DNA from: Bdellovibrionales bacterium
GTDB taxonomy: Bacteria; Bdellovibrionota_G; JALEGL01; JAGRAY01
Direction: 5' to 3'
DNA length: 5,118 nt
Assembly (NCBI GenBank): GCA_020434375.1
Contig: JAGRAY010000133.1
Location: 1 to 5,118 of the forward strand
The position numbers and the translations under genes were made by a program. Under the pieces are notes generated by a model. The model did no database searches. It worked only from the letters and a program-made list of their open reading frames with translations, and was not told where the DNA came from. Below are positions 1 through 5,118 of this stretch, one piece after another (the first letter of the stretch is position 1; each line of letters starts with the position of its first letter).

Positions 1-731
1 ATAACTTTCAAATGTGGGCGATTGATAAATAAATTGAAACTTCGTTTCGCGACGCCACTCGTAAAATCAAACTCCAAATTTTTCTTTTGGTAAGGAAGTC
101 GATAGGCAAACTTAATTTCATAGGCTCTATTTTTTGCCGGGTATAATGGAGCCTTAAGAATTAGTGCTGGAATTTTTTCGTCTACCTCAAAAATATTTCT
201 AAGTAGATCCGATAATTCCAAATCAAACCCATTTTTAGCCAGAGGAATAATATATTTTTCTGATTCGGGTGAAAATGGCGCATAGGCCTTATCACTCTCA
301 TTAAACAGTTTAATCGTATAGTGAATTTTCATAAGATCACTTCGACCTACTTCGATAAACACCGACTCAATCGATGAAATTTGGGCCAAAGATGTCGTTG
401 ATTGAAATACTTCAATCGGGTCACAGATTATTTTATTCGTTTTATTTTTAAACCGGTAAGGCCCTTGAAAATAAGGAACTCCTTCAAAATCGACCGACAC
501 AATATACGAATAACTTGGAAGCGATTTCAAGTCTTTAAACACATAGCGACCATTTTTATCGGTAAATACCTCGGCGCCCGCAACTTCCATGTTTTTTTCT
601 AGGATTCTCAAGCGAACTGGGTGCCCTTCAATTATTGTTTCCTTAGTATCCTCACTTCGCACAATGCCTGTTAACTCTCCCGAAAAAGCTGAGCAAATCA
701 TCATCAGGTAAAAAACAGTGAATCGTCTCAT
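1..731 (-). CDS. Exported protein with carboxypeptidase-regulatory-like beta-sandwich domain, partial (C-terminus beyond window)
   Basis: One frame is open from an ATG at 731 through the left edge of the window, giving 243 residues with no stop, so the gene is incomplete. The N-terminus looks like a signal peptide (RR at 2-3, hydrophobic core about 5-17, likely cleavage near Gly18), without a convincing lipobox. Residues about 19-97 resemble a carboxypeptidase-regulatory-like or Cna-B-like beta-sandwich: GHPVRLRIL (36-44), AGAEVFTDKNGRYVFKDL (51-68) with the typical D-x-x-G-x-Y/F turn, then YSYIVSVDFEGVPYFQG (74-90). The remainder (QSTTS at 110-114, then alternating hydrophobic and polar strands) suggests a second beta-rich domain of unknown type. 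ATGA overlap with the preceding gene indicates coupling; only a weak AAAGG lies 12 bases upstream. The precise function is unknown. Its place behind ccmF, ccmH and the CcmI-like gene suggests an envelope role linked to cytochrome c maturation, which is inference. Confidence 0.75.
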   Translation of the reverse strand, partial: MRRFTVFYLMMICSAFSGELTGIVRSEDTKETIIEGHPVRLRILEKNMEVAGAEVFTDKNGRYVFKDLKSLPSYSYIVSVDFEGVPYFQGPYRFKNKTNKIICDPIEVFQSTTSLAQISSIESVFIEVGRSDLMKIHYTIKLFNESDKAYAPFSPESEKYIIPLAKNGFDLELSDLLRNIFEVDEKIPALILKAPLYPAKNRAYEIKFAYRLPYQKKNLEFDFTSGVAKRSFNLFINRPHLKV

Positions 732-1081
732 GGTTTTCGTAAACCTTTGCTTTGCTCGACCTCATGATTAATTTGCTTTTGAATGTGATTCCATTCTTGA
801 TCCAAGGCCTCAAGTTGCTTAATAACTTCTACAGCTCTAGCTTCGTAAGAATCTCTCAATTTTTTATAATCATCTTTCGAAAGTTTTCCAGTTTCAAAAT
901 CAAAATCGAGTTCTTTTAGAGCCAAAATTAAGCTTCCTTTTTCATCTCTCAAATTGCGCCTGGAACGTTCGGGTACGCTGGTAAAAACTAATCCATACGA
1001 TTCTTGTTTTCTGAAAAATGGATGCGCGAGCAAAACAACAATCAAAGCAAAAACAATCACGACTAAAAACCAAGCTAACAT
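728..1081 (-). CDS. Short CcmI-like membrane protein (CcmI N-terminal region without TPR domain)
   Basis: CcmI proteins bind apocytochromes and deliver them to the CcmF/CcmH lyase. This 117-residue product has an N-terminal transmembrane helix (about 2-20) and then a soluble, charged, probably helical part. Residues 46-74 carry the pattern typical of the CcmI N-terminus, with LKELDFDFETGKLS (55-68) and DDYKKLRD (70-77), and a coiled-coil-like stretch follows to about 113. The large C-terminal TPR domain of proteobacterial CcmI is absent. The start at 1081 is preferred because GAGGAAG lies 9 bases upstream and the transmembrane helix then begins at once. An in-frame ATG at 1102 would add seven residues but has a poorer site; longer extensions would run deep into ccmH. 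It begins one base after the ccmH stop and overlaps the next gene by four bases (ATGA). The CcmI assignment rests on the motif plus position; a general coiled-coil membrane protein is the alternative. Confidence 0.8.
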   Translation of the reverse strand: MLAWFLVVIVFALIVVLLAHPFFRKQESYGLVFTSVPERSRRNLRDEKGSLILALKELDFDFETGKLSKDDYKKLRDSYEARAVEVIKQLEALDQEWNHIQKQINHEVEQSKGLRKP

Positions 1082-1082
1082 C

Positions 1083-1580
1083 TCAGGTTTCTTCCTCGCC
1101 ATAAATTTCTTTGTGAAGTTGATCAAGATAAGGACGATCTTTCTTTGATACATCTTTAGGTGAGATGCCTTCACTCGTGACAACATTTGCATCACTTCCA
1201 TCGCCTTTTATTTTCCATCGATATAAAGCCATACCTAACAAACCAGCAGCCACCAAAATTGATACGCTCGGAACAATCCATGCAGCCTTATTAAAACCCT
1301 GCTGAACCGGAGACGTTAAGACCTCTTCTCCGTGACGATCAACAAAATATTTTAAAATGGTCTGCAGATCTTCGCCTCTCGCAAGTCTCGCTCTAATTTC
1401 TGCTTTGGCTGGGAGTGCCCATTCTCCACACGAACAGGAGGCTAAGTCTGGGAAACCACATCCACACTGGCACTTAAGCTGCTTTGATACTTCCTCTTCA
1501 GTAATCGCAAAAGTCACAAAAGATGCACCACACAAAGATAGTACACTCGCAATAATAATCATTTTTAGATTTCTATGCAT
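1083..1580 (-). CDS. ccmH: CcmH/NrfF-family cytochrome c maturation thiol protein with a cysteine-rich variant motif
   Basis: CcmH proteins keep the CXXCH cysteines of apocytochromes reduced and work with CcmF in the haem lyase. This 165-residue protein has a signal or anchor segment (about 7-25) and then the CcmH helical domain. The family core is recognisable in EIRARLARGED (61-71) and ILKYFVDRHGEEVL (75-88), followed by a transmembrane segment at about 101-120 and a charged tail ending near Glu164. The usual LRCxxC redox pair is replaced by LKCQCGCG, with cysteines at 37, 39 and 41, and by a second CSC pair at 49 and 51. The standard C-to-C spacing of three is absent from the first cluster. 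The start at position 1580 is chosen because GAGG lies 10 bases before it; the internal Met7 has no such site. It overlaps the ccmF end by 8 bases and ends one base before the next gene. A metal-binding role for the cysteines is possible. Confidence 0.9.
   Translation of the reverse strand: MHRNLKMIIIASVLSLCGASFVTFAITEEEVSKQLKCQCGCGFPDLASCSCGEWALPAKAEIRARLARGEDLQTILKYFVDRHGEEVLTSPVQQGFNKAAWIVPSVSILVAAGLLGMALYRWKIKGDGSDANVVTSEGISPKDVSKKDRPYLDQLHKEIYGEEET
1091..1097 (-). promoter_or_regulatory. Ribosome binding site deciding the start of the CcmI-like gene
   Basis: On the minus strand GAGGAAG lies 9 bases before the ATG at 1079-1081, inside the end of ccmH. It favours this start over the in-frame ATG at 1100-1102, which has only a weak purine stretch upstream. 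Confidence 0.7.
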
Positions 1581-3567
1581 AAGTGGTTCGCCTCAATCCG
1601 TTGGCACCCGGCCACATGACTACCACAGAACCCAAGATCAAGAATAGTCCACCAATCCAAATAAACTGAACCAATGGATTAATGACTGCTTTAACAAAAA
1701 TAGTTTGATTTTCAGGATCGAATGTAAGCAAGGCAAAATAAAGATCTTCGACAATTGAACGTTTAATAGCGATTTCCGTGCTAGGCTGCGCATCTTCCCC
1801 TGGGACACTACTATTATAAAGCACTCGTGCGGGCTTCATTAATGCATATGGCTTGTCATTTTTCCATACTGCTAAATGCGCTGAAATGACGGTTTTATGT
1901 GCATTAGACGTCGGAACTAAACTATCGTAGTGAATTAAATAGTTTTCAAATTGTGTGGTTTCTTGAGGTTTGAGCTTAAGTTCTTTTTCAACCTTAAACG
2001 CGTTACCAGTAAACCCCAAAAACAAAAGAACAATGCCGATGTGCACAACATAACCACCGTACCTTCGACGATTCGATGCAATAAGCCTAATAAGAGCCGT
2101 CATGAAATCTTCCTTAAAAATACGCGCTCGCATTGCAATGCCTTCCCAGTACTCCATGACAATAGTTACAAAAACAAATACACATAGAGATATTGAAATA
2201 TTGACGTACATTGTCGTTAAAAAGTCGCCGCTTTTTCTTAGGAAGATTAAGGCTAAAACACTCGTGGGTATAACGAACAAGATAGGCACAAGAAAGCTCT
2301 TCTTGAGTTGATCTAACGTCGACTTTCTCCAACCAACGATAGGTCCAAATCCGGTGAGAAATAACAACACCAACCCTATGGGAATCATGACAGAGTTAAA
2401 GTAGGGCGGCCCAACTGTTATTTTTGTTCCCCTTACCCACTCTGAAAGCACAGGGAAAAGTGTCCCCCAAAGTATGGCAAACGCTGCACCTACAAAGACT
2501 AGGTTATTGAACAAAAAGGCCGACTCTCTTGAGACCAACGAGTCCAAAACATTTGTCGATCTCAATGAAGGAAGTCTCAAAATAAGAAGGCCAAATGACA
2601 CAAGAATACAAATTCCGAGAAAAACAAAAAAGTACTGTCCAACATCACTTTGAGCAAAAGAATGAACGGATGAAACAATTCCCGATCGAGTAAGAAATGT
2701 TCCAACCATAGTCATGAGAAATGATAAAATCACGAGTGCCATATTCCACGTTTTGAGCATATTTCTTTTTTCTTGAATAATTGCTGAATGAAGAAAGGCC
2801 GTTGCAGTTAACCAAGGAATAAACGCAGCATTTTCAACAGGATCCCATGCCCAATAGCCACCCCAACCTAGAACTTCATAGGCCCAGGATGCTCCCAAGA
2901 GGTTTCCAATGGAAAGAAAGAACCAGGCAATAAGTGTCCATATTCTAACTTCGATAATCCATTTGTTATCTAGACGATTGGCTATCATCGCTGCAATTCC
3001 AAATGCAAATGGGACACTCATTCCAACGTAGCCAAGATACAATGATGGCGGATGGATCAACATATAATAGTTCTGCAGCAAAGGATTCAGGCCACGACCA
3101 TCTCGCACATCGAAAGGCATAGTTTGAAATGGGTTTGCCGAAAAAATCAACAATGTAATAAAAAACAAGGCAATGGTCATTAAAACAGCTACAACGTACG
3201 GTTGTAGTTCGACGTTTCGGTGCCTGGTTTGAAACACTGCGCACGACGAGTAAACCATAAGAATAAATAGCCAAAATAAAAGTGAACCATTCTGCCCACC
3301 CCAAAGCGCTGCAATCTTATAAAAGATAGGCATCGTCAGATTCGTATATTGATGAACGTATTCCACATGAAAACGCCCTTTCAAAAGGCATACTTCAAGG
3401 GCTATAACTGCACTCAACACTAGAATTCCCGTTGCCCAAACTGCATTGCGTCCACTTCTAACCAAATGGTATTGATTTGTCCGCGCACCCAAAACAGACA
3501 TGACAATGGCATAAGTCGCTACAACGAATGCTGCATGAATAAAAATGTTTCCAAGAGTTTCTGGCAA
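1573..3567 (-). CDS. ccmF: Cytochrome c haem lyase subunit CcmF
   Basis: CcmF is the multi-spanning inner-membrane core of the System I haem lyase. It takes haem from CcmE and joins it to CXXCH motifs of apocytochromes on the periplasmic side. The 664-residue protein has about 15 hydrophobic segments. The tryptophan-rich WWD motif GWGGYWAWDPVENAAF is at 234-249. Four histidines match those known in E. coli CcmF (His173, 261, 303, 491): His172 in IHPPS, His260 in AFLHS, His301 in SSVHSF and His509 in VVHIG. A large periplasmic domain spans about 520-627, with NYLI, TEIAI and EDLYFAL, followed by the last segment at about 632-652. This is full length for the family. The start codon is TTG: an in-frame TAA lies 15 bases upstream, so no earlier start exists, and AAGGA sits 9 bases before it. 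It is one base from ccmE and overlaps ccmH by 8 bases. No key residue appears to be missing. Confidence 0.98.
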   Translation of the reverse strand: MPETLGNIFIHAAFVVATYAIVMSVLGARTNQYHLVRSGRNAVWATGILVLSAVIALEVCLLKGRFHVEYVHQYTNLTMPIFYKIAALWGGQNGSLLFWLFILMVYSSCAVFQTRHRNVELQPYVVAVLMTIALFFITLLIFSANPFQTMPFDVRDGRGLNPLLQNYYMLIHPPSLYLGYVGMSVPFAFGIAAMIANRLDNKWIIEVRIWTLIAWFFLSIGNLLGASWAYEVLGWGGYWAWDPVENAAFIPWLTATAFLHSAIIQEKRNMLKTWNMALVILSFLMTMVGTFLTRSGIVSSVHSFAQSDVGQYFFVFLGICILVSFGLLILRLPSLRSTNVLDSLVSRESAFLFNNLVFVGAAFAILWGTLFPVLSEWVRGTKITVGPPYFNSVMIPIGLVLLFLTGFGPIVGWRKSTLDQLKKSFLVPILFVIPTSVLALIFLRKSGDFLTTMYVNISISLCVFVFVTIVMEYWEGIAMRARIFKEDFMTALIRLIASNRRRYGGYVVHIGIVLLFLGFTGNAFKVEKELKLKPQETTQFENYLIHYDSLVPTSNAHKTVISAHLAVWKNDKPYALMKPARVLYNSSVPGEDAQPSTEIAIKRSIVEDLYFALLTFDPENQTIFVKAVINPLVQFIWIGGLFLILGSVVVMWPGANGLRRTTYA
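1591..1594 (-). promoter_or_regulatory. Ribosome binding site of ccmH inside the ccmF 3' end
   Basis: On the minus strand GAGG lies 10 bases before the ATG at 1578-1580. It supports the overlapping start of ccmH rather than the internal Met7 codon at 1560-1562, which lacks such a site. Confidence 0.6.
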
Positions 3568-3568
3568 G

Positions 3569-3988
3569 TTAGTTTTTCCTTATATCATAAGATGGCTGGA
3601 GTTTCTCTTCATATCGAGATGCGCATTTTGCCAAAACCGATGACGCAATCACATGCTTTTGTCCATCAAATCTTCCTGTTACAACGACATCAGCAGTTTC
3701 CTTGAACGTATCAGGCATCGCGCCTTTATAAAACACGTCTACTGTACTATTGTTATTTTCAACTTGAAATGTCCATGTCATAGCTTGGTCATTTTTAACA
3801 ATGGAATCCGAAACCACTTTCCCTGCAACTTTCAAGTCCTCATTCGTGTACTTGTCTTTGTCGCGCATTAACTCATCTACGGTGACGTAATATTGTGTGG
3901 CTTTAGGTAATGTTGACATCACCGTAATAAACACACCAATAACAATAAATGTTAGGCCAATAATCCATTTTGTTTGTTTTAATTTCAC
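3569..3988 (-). CDS. ccmE: Cytochrome c maturation haem chaperone CcmE, CXXXY (cysteine) variant
   Basis: CcmE is a membrane-anchored periplasmic protein that covalently and transiently holds haem and passes it from CcmC to CcmF. The 139 residues show one N-terminal membrane anchor (about 7-27), then the OB-fold domain. Family marks are YYVTVDEL (33-40), the AGKV strand (55-58), and YKGAMPDTFKE (87-97) followed by VVVTGRF (101-107), ending in VLAK (118-121). In E. coli-type CcmE, VLAK is followed by the haem-binding His of HDENY; here it is followed by CASRY, giving Cys122 and Tyr126. This is the CXXXY form known from archaea and sulfate reducers such as Desulfovibrio. The start is GTG: an in-frame TGA lies 9 bases upstream, and the next Met is at the end of the anchor. 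GAGG lies 4 bases before the start. The gene begins inside the desulfurase stop and ends one base before ccmF, so it is probably translated by coupling. Confidence 0.95.
   Translation of the reverse strand: MKLKQTKWIIGLTFIVIGVFITVMSTLPKATQYYVTVDELMRDKDKYTNEDLKVAGKVVSDSIVKNDQAMTWTFQVENNNSTVDVFYKGAMPDTFKETADVVVTGRFDGQKHVIASSVLAKCASRYEEKLQPSYDIRKN
3577..3581 (-). promoter_or_regulatory. Ribosome binding site supporting the TTG start of ccmF
   Basis: On the minus strand AAGGA lies 9 bases before the TTG start codon of ccmF, within the last codons of ccmE. Because an in-frame TAA occurs at 3580-3582, this site and the TTG at 3565-3567 together fix the ccmF start. Confidence 0.75.
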
Positions 3989-5115
3989 AAGGCCTCATTT
4001 TTTGTTTTTCCTCTGACCTGTTCAACAAGCCGAGGAAATATTTCTATAACTTTTGCAAGATCTTCTTCTTTAGTATTCCAACCCAAAGAAAATCGAATGG
4101 ACCCCATAGCACGATTCTTTGAATAACCCATCGCCGTTAAAACATGTGAAGGCTCGATAGCTCCAGACGTGCATGCAGAGCCTGTCGAGCAATCTATGCC
4201 TTCCAAATCGGCTGCAATAAGTAGCGATTGTCCATCGACACCTTCAAAAGTGATATGGGTTGTATTAGGAAGTCGTTGTTGATTTTTTCCTGTAATTTGG
4301 CAATCTGGTATCCGCGCAACAAGCGTACGTTCAAATTGGTTTCGTAGTTCCTCAATTCGCAATATTTCTTCCTTCATGCAAGATTTGAGGATGTCACACG
4401 CCGCACCCAAACCGATGATACCTAGCACGTTCTCGGTTCCAGGTCTTCTCCCGCTTTCTTGAGGTCCACCTGACCAAAGACTTTCAAACGCTGTACCTTT
4501 TCTTACAATGAGTGCTCCGACACCTTGAGGCGCACCAAATTTATGACCAGAGAGAGTCATCATATCGAACAAAGAATCAGAAAATTTCATGTTTAATTTG
4601 CCTGCTGTTTGAACAGAATCGGTATGAAACACAGTGCCTTGTTTCTCAACAGGTTCAAATGAATGAACAACTCCTGTTTCATTATTGGCATGCTGAAGTG
4701 AAATAAAGTCGAACGTCGAATCAATATCTTCCCAAACATATTCACCGCTGCTGGCTGTTTTAATATATTTGACTTCAGCGCCATTTTTTTTTGCGAGCCT
4801 AGCTGCCGATAACACGCACGAATGTTCAATAGAGGAAGTGAGTATTTTTTTATCTTGCTTCTGAAATGCTTTCCAGGCCAAATGATTACTCTCAGTTCCT
4901 CCTGAAGTAAATATAACTTCAGACACCGCTGCACCAACCAAGCTAGCCACTGATTCACGTGCCTGATCCAATGCTTGCCGCACCTTTCGACCACTTCCGT
5001 GAATACTATTTGGATTACCTGCATCACTCATATGATTAAGCATGACTTCCTTTACTTCTGGTCGCAGGGGTGATGTCGCATTATGATCCAAATATATTCG
5101 TCGCTCTGTTGTCAC
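3985..5115 (-). CDS. Cysteine desulfurase, group I NifS/IscS type (5' end uncertain)
   Basis: This is a PLP-dependent cytoplasmic enzyme that converts L-cysteine to alanine and leaves a persulfide on its active cysteine, feeding Fe-S cluster assembly or tRNA thiolation. The 376-residue reading shows the fold-type I signatures in order: YLDHNATSP (8-16), TSGGTESN (70-77), the PLP-stacking His98 in SIEHS, NNETG (144-148), HTDSVQ with Asp166 and Gln169, the Schiff-base Lys192 in SGHKFG, RPGTEN (224-229), the catalytic loop GSACTSG with Cys315, and IRFSLG (340-345). The SACTSG loop and the sequence after it mark group I (NifS/IscS) rather than group II (SufS). The length is slightly below E. coli IscS and typical of shorter NifS-like members. 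The first codon is GTG, followed upstream by only one more codon (AGC) before the window ends. No ribosome binding site is visible, so the true start may lie outside. It overlaps ccmE by four bases (GTGA). NifS, IscS or a tRNA-dedicated role cannot be told apart from sequence alone. Confidence 0.93.
   Translation of the reverse strand: MTTERRIYLDHNATSPLRPEVKEVMLNHMSDAGNPNSIHGSGRKVRQALDQARESVASLVGAAVSEVIFTSGGTESNHLAWKAFQKQDKKILTSSIEHSCVLSAARLAKKNGAEVKYIKTASSGEYVWEDIDSTFDFISLQHANNETGVVHSFEPVEKQGTVFHTDSVQTAGKLNMKFSDSLFDMMTLSGHKFGAPQGVGALIVRKGTAFESLWSGGPQESGRRPGTENVLGIIGLGAACDILKSCMKEEILRIEELRNQFERTLVARIPDCQITGKNQQRLPNTTHITFEGVDGQSLLIAADLEGIDCSTGSACTSGAIEPSHVLTAMGYSKNRAMGSIRFSLGWNTKEEDLAKVIEIFPRLVEQVRGKTKNEAL
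3993..3996 (-). promoter_or_regulatory. Possible ribosome binding site of ccmE (GTG start)
   Basis: On the minus strand GAGG lies 4 bases before the GTG start of ccmE, within the last codons of the cysteine desulfurase gene. The spacing is short, so initiation probably depends mostly on the GTGA stop-start overlap with the upstream gene. Confidence 0.45.
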
Positions 5116-5118
5116 GCT

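Noticed and set aside
402..602. Plus-strand open frame of 66 codons near the left edge
   Set aside because: It lies antisense to the long exported-protein frame, which has a signal peptide, a coupled start and domain-like sequence. The plus-strand product is basic and has no recognisable motif.
728..731. Possible terminator or promoter at gene junctions
   Set aside because: All five junctions are overlaps or 1-base gaps. No GC-rich hairpin followed by a T run and no convincing -35/-10 pair was seen on the minus strand.
966..973. Perfect 8-base palindrome GAACGTTC within the CcmI-like gene
   Set aside because: It is short, lies inside coding sequence, has no second copy noticed nearby and no loop structure, so chance is the simplest explanation.
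1082..1201. N-terminal extension of the CcmI-like gene into ccmH, giving 157 residues
   Set aside because: The extension overlaps 119 bases of ccmH coding sequence and puts a basic stretch before the membrane helix. A good ribosome binding site precedes the ATG at 1081 instead.
4593..5027. Minus-strand open frame of 144 codons in another frame inside the cysteine desulfurase
   Set aside because: The desulfurase frame across this stretch contains most of the PLP-enzyme signatures, so this frame is a shadow. No family features were seen in it.

Overview
All genes in this window lie on the minus strand and are packed with almost no gaps, so the window looks like the inside of one operon, read from right to left. 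It carries part of a System I (Ccm) cytochrome c maturation pathway. In transcription order the genes are: a group I (NifS/IscS-type) cysteine desulfurase, the haem chaperone CcmE, the haem lyase core CcmF, a CcmH-type thiol protein, a short CcmI-like membrane protein, and an exported protein that runs off the left edge. The junctions are a 4-base overlap, a 1-base gap, an 8-base overlap, a 1-base gap and a 4-base overlap. No intergenic space is left for promoters or terminators, and none was seen. There are no RNA genes, mobile elements, repeats or CRISPR arrays.

The host is a Gram-negative bacterium with a moderately AT-rich genome that makes c-type cytochromes outside the inner membrane. 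The Ccm proteins are unlike the E. coli set: CcmE is the cysteine (CXXXY) type, CcmH has a cysteine cluster instead of LRCxxC, and CcmI is very short. This fits a deltaproteobacterial-type lineage; Bdellovibrionota is my best guess, but the taxon is an inference.

In the expected pathway, CcmE receives haem from CcmC (not in the window) and carries it on the periplasmic face to CcmF. CcmF attaches the haem to apocytochromes whose CXXCH cysteines are kept reduced by CcmH and its partners. CcmI would bind or present the apocytochrome. The cysteine desulfurase releases sulfur from cysteine in the cytoplasm for Fe-S clusters or thiolated tRNA; its link to cytochrome maturation is positional only. 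CcmA, B, C, D and G are not seen here. CcmF and CcmH overlap, so ccmG does not sit between them.

The main point of interest is that a CXXXY-type CcmE occurs beside a CcmH-family protein with an altered cysteine motif, a short CcmI and an exported beta-sandwich-like protein. Together these may be a variant System I apparatus. The leftmost 731 bases, which could be taken for non-coding, are fully open in one frame and encode at least 243 residues of that exported protein.
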